Made by a program: the position numbers and the translations under genes
The notes under the pieces: model-generated
Told to the model about the DNA's origin: nothing
What the model saw: only the letters and a program-made list of their open reading frames with translations
Databases searched by the model: none
Assembly (NCBI GenBank): GCA_025699005.1
Contig: JAILWI010000004.1
Span: 62,001-126,000, forward strand
DNA length: 64,000 nt
Source of the DNA: Chloroflexota bacterium
Lineage (GTDB): Bacteria; Chloroflexota; Limnocylindria; QHBO01
Direction of reading: 5' to 3'
Shown here: positions 25,109-33,900 of the stretch, one piece after another
Position numbering within the stretch: the stretch's first letter is position 1
Layout: each line of letters starts with the position of its first letter

Positions 25109-25705
25109 GTGGGCCTCCTGGACCGTCTGCCCGCGCCGATCCGCAGCCGGCTGTATGCCGGCGGCACGCGCCGGGACCGCCTCGAGAAGGCCGATGCGGT
25201 CGTGGCCGCACTCGGGCTGCGACCGGGGATGATCGTCGGCGACCTCGGCCCGGGAAACGGGCACTTCACGCTCCGGATGGCGCGCGCCGTCGAGCCGGAC
25301 GGCGTCGTCCACGCGCTCGACGCGAGCCTGCGCACGCTCGACGAGCTTCGCGAAGCGGCCGACGAGCGCGGGATCACCACGCTCCGAACTGCACGGGTGC
25401 CGCGTGACCGCCTCGAGGCGCCCGCGCCGATGGACCTGCTGTTCGTCTCGGCCACGTATCACCACCTCCCGAACCCGACGGGCTACTTCGCCGACGCCCG
25501 TGAACACCTCAAGGCCGAAGGCCGCGTGGTCATCCTGGAAGCCCGCCGCCAGGGCCTGCTCGCCCGGTGGCAAGGTCGCCACGCGTCACCGCCGAACCGC
25601 GTGCTCGACGAGATGCGTGCAGCGGGCTACCGGATCGTCGCCGAGCACGACCTCGTGCCTGGTTACCTCTTCGCCGAGTTCGTCCCCTCAGCGGACGTCG
25701 ACTGA
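25109..25705 (+). CDS. Class I SAM-dependent methyltransferase
   Basis: Protein of 198 aa from a GTG start. Motif I is VGDLGPGNGHFTLRMA (SAM-binding glycine loop), followed by VVHALDAS (acidic loop for the ribose), LLFVSATYHHLPN (post-motif II with HHL) and EGRVVILEARRQG. The layout matches small-molecule methyltransferases of the UbiE/Methyltransf_11 group. Acceptor unknown. It converges with the metallopeptidase gene (7 bp between stops). Confidence 0.87.
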   Translation: MGLLDRLPAPIRSRLYAGGTRRDRLEKADAVVAALGLRPGMIVGDLGPGNGHFTLRMARAVEPDGVVHALDASLRTLDELREAADERGITTLRTARVPRDRLEAPAPMDLLFVSATYHHLPNPTGYFADAREHLKAEGRVVILEARRQGLLARWQGRHASPPNRVLDEMRAAGYRIVAEHDLVPGYLFAEFVPSADVD

Positions 25706-25712
25706 AGGCGGG

Positions 25713-28031
25713 TCATGGAGATGGCGTCGGGCTCGGCGAGGGCGTCGGTGTCGGCGTGCTCGAGGCGCGTGGCGTCCCGGTGGGGGTAGCCGACGGACTC
25801 GGGCTCGGCGCCCCTGTGCCAGCCGGCGATGCCTGGGGTGACGCGCTCGGCTGTGGCGTCGGGCTCGCGGTGGCGGACGGCTCCGCGCTGGAGGGCGAGC
25901 TTGGAGACGGGCTTGGCGATCCGGACGCCCCGGGCGACGACGACGCGGAGGGCGACGGCTCGACCCGCGGCGCGACGTCGAGGATCGTGAGGATCTGCTC
26001 CTTGTAGTCCTCGAGCCGGGCGATGACCTCGGAAAGCGGGAGTGTCGGAATCGTCTCGGCGAACGCGGCGATCTCCTCCCACAGGTCGGCGAGCGCGATC
26101 TGCTGCTGCTCGTCGGGCAGGGAGTCGATGGTCACGACGAGCTGGCTCGCGACCGCTGCGGTGATGCACTCGAAGCACTCGTAGTTGACGGCCGCGCTCA
26201 GGTTCTGCGGGATGATCACGTCGGCGCTGCCGACGATGACGACCACCTGGAACGCCACGGCGACGGTCACGCAATCGGCGCAGCTGGCGAAGGCATAGGC
26301 CTCGTTGGTGTTCAGCACGGGGTCGTCGCCGGTGACCCAGACCATCGCGACCGCCACGTCGTACTGCACGCTGCCGTCGGTCGTGTTGACGGCCAGCGCC
26401 TGGTTGTCGCCGATCTCCGGCGGCAGCGGCTCGTTGAAGGGGAACACCCACGCGGGCTCCACGACGTCGTCGACTGACGCATCGGTGCCGCGCGGGATGA
26501 GCACGAGCGCCATCTGCGGCTCGTCCTCGGTGGGGAGGGAATCGGAGCTCGGCAGCACGGTGACCACCTCGCCGCCACGCGGGGACGTCGTGGGCCGTGC
26601 CGCGTCGGCTCCGGCCGCGGCGGCCAGTGGGACGTTGGCGACGGCGAAGATCGTGCCGTCCTCGTAGGGTCGGATCGGCTGATATCGCTCCGAATTCGGC
26701 CACCACACGAGCGCGAGCGCGACCGCGCCGGCAAGCATCAGCGCACCGGCGCCGGTCCGCCGCACCGGACGGCCCTCCGTGCGGCGCCAGAGGCCGCGAA
26801 CGATGCTGTAGACCACCCGCCCGAACACGAAGCCGATCGCCAGGATCGGGAGCGCGACGACGCCGATCGCCAGCACGGCGCCGGCCGCGTCGAGGAGCCG
26901 GCCATCGGTCCAGTGCACCTCCGCGCGGCTCCATTCGCGCCCGATGCTCTCCAGCGCCGTGCCGATCAGGCGGGGTGCGGCGAAGATCATTGCGAGGAGC
27001 GCGATCAGGAGCAGGGGCACCACGACGAGCACCCACAGCGTGACGATGGCGCGCACCCACCACTTGAGCTGGGCCACCCGCGGGTCGTTCCAGCGCCCCG
27101 GCCAGAACGACGTGAGGATGGGGCCGATGCGCGAGAAGAGGTCCGGCACGCCGGTGACATCGGCCAGCACGTGATACCCGTCGAACCGCACGAGCGGGGC
27201 AAGCTGCCGAATCATCTGGAGCATCTGGGCCGCGATCACGAGCAGGAGCGCGTCCCATCCCGTGAGCCACCAGGCGGCGGCGATGACCACGGCGACGATG
27301 GCGTTGAAGTAGAGACCGCCGAGGTCGGTTCGGAGCCGAGCGCCACGACCCAGCCGGTACGTGTCAGTCACGTCCGTGTAGAACGCGGGCCAGAGCAGGA
27401 ACCAGCCAGCCCCCATGACACCCGGCTGTCCGCCACCGCGGCGGGCGGCGGCGGCGTGCCCAAACTCGTGAAAGCCGGCGGAGAGGATCGTGACGACGAT
27501 GACGAGGATGAGAAGATCCGGCTTCTGGAACGCCTGGTACGTCGCCGATGCGAGACCACGGTCCACGAGCAGCCACCACGCGACCCACCCGAACACCACG
27601 AGCAGCGGAATCCACACGAGCGGGTGGAAGAGCGCCGCGAACGGGTCGGTGAGACGGCGCGTGACGGCCGGATCGGTCACCGCCACCTTCAGCTTCAGCC
27701 CGGTGAGCGGATTCGATCGCTTCAGCTCCGGCGCGGTTCCATCGGCGTTGAGGAGGAGCCCGCGGGTCCGGAGCTGCTCTTCGGCCAGGGTCTGGACGTC
27801 GGTCGCCGAGACCTTTCGGCCGGTGCGCTCGGCGACGAGCTTCGCGATCTCCTCGTATCCGCGACGGCCGTCCACCGCCTCGAGGACGGCATAGAGCAGC
27901 GGCGTCAGCTGGAGAGTCTGGCCATCCTGCCGCCGCACGAGCGCGGGCGGGGTTCGATAGCCGGACCCCTCCATCTCGCCGATGAGCTCGAGGCCATCCG
28001 GGCGCGCCGGAACGTCAGCGATCATCGCCAT
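25713..28031 (-). CDS. Membrane M50-type metallopeptidase with PqqD-like domain, CxxC pairs and Ser/Pro tail
   Basis: Protein of 772 aa. Residues 20-100 resemble a PqqD-like peptide-binding domain (LTPLLYAVLEAVDG then helices). A membrane region (130-440, about eight helices) carries HEFGH at 188-192, the zinc site of M50 peptidases, and RFDGY at 282-286 with the likely third ligand Asp284. An extracytoplasmic part follows, with two cysteine pairs, CADC (584-587) and CFEC (619-622), each opening a similar Val/Ala-rich strand segment. Residues 691-772 are a Ser/Pro/Thr tail. The gene lies 62 bp downstream of the repeat-protein gene, across a strong hairpin. Proposed role: processing or export of that protein; this is inference. 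Confidence 0.85.
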   Translation of the reverse strand: MAMIADVPARPDGLELIGEMEGSGYRTPPALVRRQDGQTLQLTPLLYAVLEAVDGRRGYEEIAKLVAERTGRKVSATDVQTLAEEQLRTRGLLLNADGTAPELKRSNPLTGLKLKVAVTDPAVTRRLTDPFAALFHPLVWIPLLVVFGWVAWWLLVDRGLASATYQAFQKPDLLILVIVVTILSAGFHEFGHAAAARRGGGQPGVMGAGWFLLWPAFYTDVTDTYRLGRGARLRTDLGGLYFNAIVAVVIAAAWWLTGWDALLLVIAAQMLQMIRQLAPLVRFDGYHVLADVTGVPDLFSRIGPILTSFWPGRWNDPRVAQLKWWVRAIVTLWVLVVVPLLLIALLAMIFAAPRLIGTALESIGREWSRAEVHWTDGRLLDAAGAVLAIGVVALPILAIGFVFGRVVYSIVRGLWRRTEGRPVRRTGAGALMLAGAVALALVWWPNSERYQPIRPYEDGTIFAVANVPLAAAAGADAARPTTSPRGGEVVTVLPSSDSLPTEDEPQMALVLIPRGTDASVDDVVEPAWVFPFNEPLPPEIGDNQALAVNTTDGSVQYDVAVAMVWVTGDDPVLNTNEAYAFASCADCVTVAVAFQVVVIVGSADVIIPQNLSAAVNYECFECITAAVASQLVVTIDSLPDEQQQIALADLWEEIAAFAETIPTLPLSEVIARLEDYKEQILTILDVAPRVEPSPSASSSPGASGSPSPSPSSPSSAEPSATASPTPQPSASPQASPAGTGAPSPSPSATPTGTPRASSTPTPTPSPSPTPSP

Positions 28032-28050
28032 GGGGCTCCTTCACGGACAA

Positions 28051-28080
28051 GCCGCGCAGGGCCCGATGGCCCCACGCGGC
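28051..28080 (-). promoter_or_regulatory. Strong intercistronic hairpin between repeat-protein and metallopeptidase genes
   Basis: On the minus-strand RNA a 13-pair stem closes a 4-base loop: GCCGCG pairs with CGCGGC, then two G-U wobbles, then GGGCC with GGCCC. The two wobble positions pair only in the minus-strand RNA, not as plus-strand RNA, which fits a functional transcript structure. It starts 13 bases after the repeat-protein stop. No T-tract follows, so partial termination or 3'-end protection of the upstream mRNA is more likely than full termination. Confidence 0.65.
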
Positions 28081-28093
28081 ATCCAGGTCCCGG

Positions 28094-28813
28094 TTACTGG
28101 GAGATCTCGGAGTCCTGGTCTACGACCGCCGAGCTGTCGCCCTCGATCGACTGGTTGATGATCGCGTCTTGGATTGAGACGGCGGTCGCGCTCGACCCGA
28201 TCGACCCGACGTTGGCGGCCACGGCGGCGTCGATGGGCGCGGCCACGTTGGCGTTCGCCGCCACCGCACCCGCGATCGGCGCGGTGAGGTTCGCATCAGC
28301 CGCCAGGTTGACGTCGATGTTGAGCAGGTCGCCGCTCAGCATGTCGCCGGCGTCGACACCCGTGACCGAGTCGCCGGCGACTGCGCCGGCAGCACCCGTC
28401 GCGTCACCCACGGCTCCGCTGCCATCGGCGACCTCGGCGGTTCCGGCATTGGCTCCGGCGTCGGCGGCGTCAGCTGCCTGGTCGATATCGCTGGCCTGTG
28501 TCGCGCTCGCCGAGGCATCGCCCACGATGCCCTGCGTGATCATCACGCCCTGGTCGCTCAGCGCTTGGGCGGTGGAGCCGGCCGAGAGGACGTTCGCGCC
28601 CACGGCGGCGTCGATCGGCGCGGCGACATTGGCGTTCGCGGCGACCGCCAGGTCCACCGGCGCCGCCAGGTCGAGGGCCAGGTCAGCGTCGACCTGAAGG
28701 TCGAGGATCGAGACGACTTCCTTGTCCGGGAGTGCGGTGACTTCCTCAGCCGCCAGCTCCTCCGGCGTCAGGCCGTCGGCGGTGTCGGTTTCCCGAGGTG
28801 CGTGCTTGCTCAT
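28094..28813 (-). CDS. Acidic cysteine-free protein of two 76-residue repeats (putative substrate/precursor)
   Basis: Protein of 239 aa. Residues 1-36 look leader-like (LTPEELAAEE, LPDKEVVSI). Residues 37-112 and 164-239 are gapless repeats of each other, sharing VAANANVAAPIDAAV exactly at 57-71 and 184-198 and ending in a Gln/Ser/Asp-rich pattern; a 51-residue Ala/Gly/Asp linker joins them. There are no Cys, Trp, Tyr or Phe and only three or four basic residues, all near the start. No signal peptide or membrane helix. GGGGAGATC precedes the ATG. Its position before an M50/PqqD protein suggests a processed or exported peptide; alternatively a structural protein. Confidence 0.8.
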   Translation of the reverse strand: MSKHAPRETDTADGLTPEELAAEEVTALPDKEVVSILDLQVDADLALDLAAPVDLAVAANANVAAPIDAAVGANVLSAGSTAQALSDQGVMITQGIVGDASASATQASDIDQAADAADAGANAGTAEVADGSGAVGDATGAAGAVAGDSVTGVDAGDMLSGDLLNIDVNLAADANLTAPIAGAVAANANVAAPIDAAVAANVGSIGSSATAVSIQDAIINQSIEGDSSAVVDQDSEISQ

Positions 28814-28834
28814 GATCTCCCCTTGCTTTCGGTC

Positions 28835-28850
28835 GCCCCGAATGCGGGGC
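28835..28850 (-). promoter_or_regulatory. 5' leader hairpin of the repeat-protein gene
   Basis: GCCCCG and CGGGGC form a 6-bp stem with a 4-base loop, about 20 bases before the ATG at 28813 and just upstream of its ribosome-binding site. It would sit in the leader if transcription starts near the TTATCT box about 25 bases further up. It may stabilise the mRNA. Confidence 0.35.
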
Positions 28851-28916
28851 CGGCGTCGAGATAAGCAGGACACGTGCCGGATGAACGAGGGGGTGTTGAC
28901 CGCCGGCGACGCCCAC

Positions 28917-29564
28917 TCATCCGCTCCGGTACGACTCGAGCAGCTCGGCCAGCTGGCGTGGTCGGCTCAGGGCGGGGGTATGCCCGCTCGGCAGCTCGTC
29001 GGGCTCGATTCCGAGCCGATCGCGGACGACGCCGCGCAGCCAGTCGGGGCGGAAGAACCGGTCGTCGAGGCCGATGATCACGTGGGTCGGCACGTCCGGC
29101 CACGCGTCCAGCTGCCACGGCTCTCCGGAGGTTGCCTCCGAGTGCGCACGCTCCTTCGAGCTCGCCTCGGCCGCCAGGGCAGGCGCGACGTCGTGGTAGA
29201 AGGCATCGGGCTCGTCCGCCGGGAAGGTCCAGCCGGTGACCTCCCACATCTCGTCCGCGCTCTCTCCGGGGCGCGGGATCATGGGGCACACGAGCACGAG
29301 ACGGTCGGCCTTCGCCAGGCGGGCGACGATCGGCGCGATGTAGCCGCCCCACGACTGGCCCACCACGACGAGCTCGTCCTCCCTGCGAAGTGGCTCGATG
29401 GCGTCGACCACCACGCGGGCATGGTCCGTGAGGGTGGCTTGGTCGTCCCCGATCGGGAGGTCGGGAGCCACGGTGCGGTGTCCACGTGCCTGAAGCTCGC
29501 GCTCGACGAGGTGCCAGTACCAGCCCACATCGGACGCTCCGTGGATCAGGGCATAGAGGGTCAT
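28917..29564 (-). CDS. Alpha/beta hydrolase
   Basis: Protein of 215 aa, a compact alpha/beta hydrolase: LIHGASDVGWYWHLVERELQ (oxyanion region), VGQSWGGY (nucleophile elbow, Ser in Q-S-W-G-G), LVCPMIPRPGE, VIIGLDDRFFRP (acid strand) and PSGHTPALSRP with the catalytic His. It resembles the hydrolase at 14413-15129 in size and order. It is transcribed ahead of the repeat-protein gene but separated by 103 bp; linkage to that system is not supported. Confidence 0.87.
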   Translation of the reverse strand: MTLYALIHGASDVGWYWHLVERELQARGHRTVAPDLPIGDDQATLTDHARVVVDAIEPLRREDELVVVGQSWGGYIAPIVARLAKADRLVLVCPMIPRPGESADEMWEVTGWTFPADEPDAFYHDVAPALAAEASSKERAHSEATSGEPWQLDAWPDVPTHVIIGLDDRFFRPDWLRGVVRDRLGIEPDELPSGHTPALSRPRQLAELLESYRSG

Positions 29565-29957
29565 ATCAGTGTTGGACGGCGGTGGAGCCCGGGATTCATC
29601 GGCGGGGGGTTCGGCGCCGCCTCCGTTCCCTATCAGACGGTCACCCAGGGATCCTTAGCCAGACTCCGCGGCCCAGGAGGCGGTCAAACGCTCCACCAGT
29701 GAGCGTTCGATAGGGTCGGCACCCCGAGCTCACGCTCAGGAACAGGGATGGAGCCCGCCGGCATGCGACCCGAGCGTCGCTAGCGTTCCGTGCATGAGCG
29801 ATTGATAGGGATGTCGCCACGCGCGGATCATCGGCGTCGTGACCAGGCCCGGTGAGCGGCACCGAACTCCGCGATACTGTCATTCGGTGCAACCAGCGGT
29901 CGTCACGAGTGTGGTCATCATCGGTGCGCCCCAAGCCACGAAGCAAGGAGCTACCCG
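29565..29957. other. 393-bp gene-free region holding a repeat unit
   Basis: Between the hydrolase and the VOC gene there is no convincing gene. The region contains one copy of the repeat listed at 29627-29813, further GATAGGG-like sites, and, near its end, an AAGGAG ribosome-binding site for the VOC gene at 29958. Confidence 0.6.
29627..29813. repeat. Repeat region copy 1 (TNAGGGA sites and CGTCGCTAGCGTTCCG core)
   Basis: Bounded by TTCCCTATCAG on the left and TTGATAGGGAT on the right, an imperfect inverted pair. It holds the 16-base core CGTCGCTAGCGTTCCG (29775-29790), flanked by CAGGGATGGAGCC and TAGGGATGTCGCC. The same 16 bases and an equivalent arrangement recur at 37966-38150. The core's TAGCGT lies seven bases before an ATG that opens only a three-codon ORF. 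This could be a MITE-like element or a regulatory module; neither is proven. Confidence 0.5.
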
Positions 29958-30326
29958 ATGAGATTCTCCGCAACCCTGCCGGCCGCCGATATCGAGCGAG
30001 CCAAGGCGTGGTACTCCACGATCCTCGGCCTCGAGCCGGCCGAGATCACTCACAGTGGTGATGTCTGGTACGAGATCGGCGGCACGCGCCTGATGCTGTA
30101 TCCCTCCGCGTACGCCGGGACGAACCAGGCGACCGCGTTCAACATCGGCGTCGATGACGTCGAGACCACCGTCGGCGAGCTGAAGGCGCGCGGTGCCGAG
30201 TTCGAGCACTACGACTACGGCGAGGCGTTCCGCACGGTGGACGGGATCGCGACCGATGCCGCCGGCCAGAAGATGGCGTGGCTGAAGGATCCGGAAGGAA
30301 ACATCATCAGCATCGGCGCCCACTAG
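29958..30326 (+). CDS. VOC family protein
   Basis: Protein of 122 aa starting FSATLPAADIERAKAWYSTILG and ending MAWLKDPEGNIISIG, a single VOC module. It resembles the protein at 11980-12351, sharing FExYD and KDPxGNI. AAGGAG lies at a good distance before the ATG, so this gene has a leader, unlike many neighbours. Its stop is directly followed by the GTG of the GNAT gene, so the two are a translationally linked pair. Substrate unknown. Confidence 0.88.
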   Translation: MRFSATLPAADIERAKAWYSTILGLEPAEITHSGDVWYEIGGTRLMLYPSAYAGTNQATAFNIGVDDVETTVGELKARGAEFEHYDYGEAFRTVDGIATDAAGQKMAWLKDPEGNIISIGAH

Positions 30327-30824
30327 GTGACCTGGAAGCCGCTGGCGCGCGCGATCGAGACCGAGCGACTCATCCTCCGGACCCGGGACGAGCGTGACGC
30401 CGAGTGGTATCGCGAGCTGGTCGGTGAACGCGGCGTGGAGACCCTGACGCTCGAAGAGTCGCAGGAGCGCCTTGAACAGTTCCGGCAATCGACGGAAGAG
30501 TCCGGGATCGGTGCCCTCGCGATCGATCGGCGTGCCGACGGCGACACGATCGGCTACTGCGCGCTGGTCGTGGGGCGTGCCAGCCTTGACGAGCCGGAGC
30601 TCGCCTACGAGCTGCTGCAGCGGTTCCATGGTCACGGCTACGCGACCGAAGCGGCGCGGGCGCTTGTCGAGGCTGCTGCCGCGACCGGTCGTCGTCGTTT
30701 GTGGTCGACGGTCCGAGCATGGAACGCTCCGTCACTGCGGGTGCTCGACAAGCTTGAGTTCCGCCGAGATCACACGGTCGCCGATGACGCCGGCGAGATC
30801 GTGTACATGGTCCGCGACCTCTAG
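30327..30824 (+). CDS. GNAT family N-acetyltransferase (RimJ/RimL-like)
   Basis: Protein of 165 aa from a GTG that abuts the preceding TAG. It opens with IETERLILRTRDERDAEWYREL, the pattern of ribosomal-protein-type GNATs (RimJ/RimL), then GYCALVV, the acetyl-CoA loop QRFHGHGYATEAARALV, and ends NAPSLRVLDKLEFRRDH. The substrate is probably an amine on a protein, peptide or small molecule; many such proteins are drug-modifying or unassigned. It is the second gene of the VOC-GNAT pair. Confidence 0.9.
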   Translation: MTWKPLARAIETERLILRTRDERDAEWYRELVGERGVETLTLEESQERLEQFRQSTEESGIGALAIDRRADGDTIGYCALVVGRASLDEPELAYELLQRFHGHGYATEAARALVEAAAATGRRRLWSTVRAWNAPSLRVLDKLEFRRDHTVADDAGEIVYMVRDL

Positions 30825-30894
30825 CGTCCAAATGGGTCCCGAGGCAGTCGAACTGGATCGGTCGAATGGCAATGATCCCCGCGAGTGCCGCCGC

Positions 30895-30900
30895 TAGCAT
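30895..30900 (+). promoter_or_regulatory. -10 box TAGCAT of the dnaE promoter
   Basis: TAGCAT ends six bases before the GTG at 30907, placing the predicted transcript start on the dnaE initiation codon. It decides the GTG start; no in-frame ATG with a better signal lies nearby. Confidence 0.6.
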
Positions 30901-30906
30901 GGCCTA

Positions 30907-33900
30907 GTGACTCAGCGAGCCCCTGATCCGAGCCGGGACGGCGACTTCGTCCACCTCCACGTCCATTCCGAGTTCAGCCTGCTCGACGGGCTGAGCCGCA
31001 TCGGCGAGATGACCCAGCGTGTGGCCGACCAGGGCATGCCGGCCCTGGCACTCACCGACCACGGCAGCATGTACGGGGTCATCCCGTTCTACGCCGCGGC
31101 GAAGAAGGCCGGGATCAAGCCGATCATCGGGGTCGAGGCGTACGTGGCCCCCCGCGGCATGACCGACAAGGAGGGCAAGCAGGACGCCGACTACCACCAC
31201 ATGATCCTGCTGGCCAAGGACGACGTCGGGTATCGGAACCTGCTGGCCCTCACGACCGCCGCGCATCTCGACGGGTATTACTACAAGCCGCGGATCGACA
31301 AGGAGCTGCTGGCGAAGCACTCGGCGGGGCTCATCGGCACATCGGCCTGTCTCGGCGGGGAGGTGCTGAAGCGCCTCGGGCAGGGGGACGAGGCAGCCGC
31401 GGCGACAGCGGCCATGGAGTACCGCGACATCCTGGGCGACGGGAACTTCTTCATCGAGGTCCAGGAGCACGGGATCGACGACCAGCGGCGTCTCCATCCG
31501 CAGCTCGTCGAGCTGGCCCGCCGCAACAACCTGCCGCTCGTCGCGACGAACGACACGCACTACACGCACCCGGAGCAGTACGAGGCGCACGACCTGCTCG
31601 TCTGCATCCAGACCGCGTCGAACCTCGACACGCCGGGGCGAATGCGCTTCGAGAACAACGAGTTCTACCTGAAGCCCGCATCGGAGATGCGGCGGCTCTT
31701 CAACGGCGAGCTGGCCGATGCCATGGACAACACCGTGCGCATCGCGGAGCAGTGCGAGGTCAACCTCGACTACGAGGGGCTCAGGCTCCCGCATTTCGAG
31801 GTTCCGGCCGGCGAGAGCGAGGCATCGTGGCTGCGCAAGGAGTGCGAGCGCGGCTTACTGCCGCGTTACGGGACGATTACCGACGAGATCCGACATCGGC
31901 TCGACTACGAGCTCGGGATCATCGACCGGATGGGGTACTCGGCCTACTTCCTCATCGTGGCCGACTTCACCCGCTTCGCCCGGGAGCAGGGGATCATGAT
32001 CACCTGCCGAGGCTCGGCGCCCGGGTCCATCGTGACCTACAGCCTGGGCATCACCCCGGTCGACCCGCTCGCGTACGGCCTGCCGTTCGAGCGCTTCCTC
32101 AACCCCGACCGGGTGACGATGCCGGACATCGACATCGACTTCCAGGACAGCCGCCGGGACGAGGTCATCGAGTACGTCACGCGCAAGTACGGCGACGACC
32201 GGGTGGCGCAGATCATCACCTTCGGAACGCTCGGCGCCAAGGCAGCCATCCGGGACGTTGGTCGCGCCATGGGCCTCACCTACGCGGAGGCCGATCGGGT
32301 CGCCAAGGCCGTCCCGAACGAGCTGAACATCTCGCTCGAACGCGCCGTCGAGACCTCGCCGCCGCTGCGCGAGCTGATGGCGGGGGACGAGCGGGTCGAC
32401 AAGCTCATCGGCATTGCGAAGCAGCTCGAGGGCGTCTCGCGCCACGCTTCGACCCACGCCGCCGGCATCGTGATCTCACGTGAGCCGCTGACGGAGATCA
32501 TGCCGCTCCAGCGCGCGACCGACGGCAGGACCACGATGACCCAGTTCGAGATGCACGCCTGCGAGGCGCTCGGCCTCCTGAAGTTCGACTTCCTGGGCCT
32601 CATCAACCTCACGATCCTGGCCGATGCGGTCGAGCTGGTGAAGAAGCACCGCGGCATCGAGATCGACGTCGACAAGCTCCCGCTCGACGACGCGAAGACG
32701 TTCCAGCTCCTGGGCACGGGCGAGACGACCGGCATCTTCCAGCTCGAGTCATCGGGCATGCGCCGCTACGTCAAGGAGCTCAAGCCCACCGAGGTGCGCG
32801 ACCTCGCCGCCATGGTGGCCCTCTTCCGGCCCGGGCCGATGGCGAACATCCCGGCGTACATCCGCCGCAAGCACGGGGAGGAGCAGGTCGCCTACCTCCA
32901 CGACTCCCTCGAGCCTGCGCTGCGCGACACGTACGGGATCTTCGTCTACCAGGAGGACATCATGACCGCCGCCATCGCGATGGCGGACTACACCGGTCCC
33001 GAGGCCGACAACCTCTGCTACGCGATCCGCAAGAAGAAGGAGGACGTCCTCCGCCAGCACGAGGCGAAGTTCAAGGCCGGCGCCAAGAAGAAGGGCATCC
33101 CGCCGCAGATCGTCGACAAGGTGTTCGCCGAGTTCGAGCCGTTCGCCCGGTACGGGTTCAACAAGGCCCACGCCACCTGCTACGGGCTCATCGCCTACCA
33201 GACGGCCTACCTCAAGGCGAACTACCCGATCGAGTTCATGACCGCCGTCATGAACGGCTTCCGCGAGCGCGCCGAGAAGGTCGCCGCCGTGATTGCCGAG
33301 TGCCGGCGCCTGGGGATCGAGGTCCGCCCGCCGGACGTCCAGAAGTCGCACGCGCTCTTCACCGTCGAGACCGATGCCTCCGGCGCCCCCGAGGCGATCC
33401 GGTTCGGCCTCGCCGCCATCAAGAACGTCGGCGAGGGCGCGATCGAGACGATCGTGGCGGCCCGCGACACCGGCGAGGAGGCCGGACCCTTTGCCTCGCT
33501 CGACGACCTGTGCCGGCGCGTCGACCTGCGGACCGTGAACAAGCGGGTCGTGGAGTCGCTCATCAAGGCCAGCGCGATGTCGTCGCTCGGCACGGCCGGC
33601 GCGCTCCTCGAGGCGCTGGACACGGCGCTCGAGAACGGGCAGCGCCACCAGCGGGACGTGGCGGCCGGCCAGTCGACGCTGTTCGACCTGTTCGCCGTCC
33701 CCGCCGATGCCGGCACCGCCTTCCTCGACGGTGGCGAGGAGATTCCCCGTCGGGAGCGGCTCCGCTGGGAGAAGGAGCTCATCGGCCTCTACCTGTCCGA
33801 GCATCCATTGGGGGACATCGCCGATGAGCTGCCGGACTACGTGACCGCCTACACCGGCGACCTTGCCGAGGAGTCGGACCAGGCCAAGGTGACGCTCGGC

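Noticed and set aside
25713..25960. Short tandem DNA repeats that look CRISPR-like at first sight
   Set aside because: They encode the Ser/Pro/Thr tail of the metallopeptidase; there is no regular repeat-spacer structure and no cas gene.
26913..28697. 594-codon plus-strand frame
   Set aside because: Antisense to the metallopeptidase and repeat-protein genes; low-complexity product only.
28094..28813. Classical lanthipeptide or thiopeptide precursor
   Set aside because: The protein has no cysteine and there is no cyclase or dehydratase nearby.
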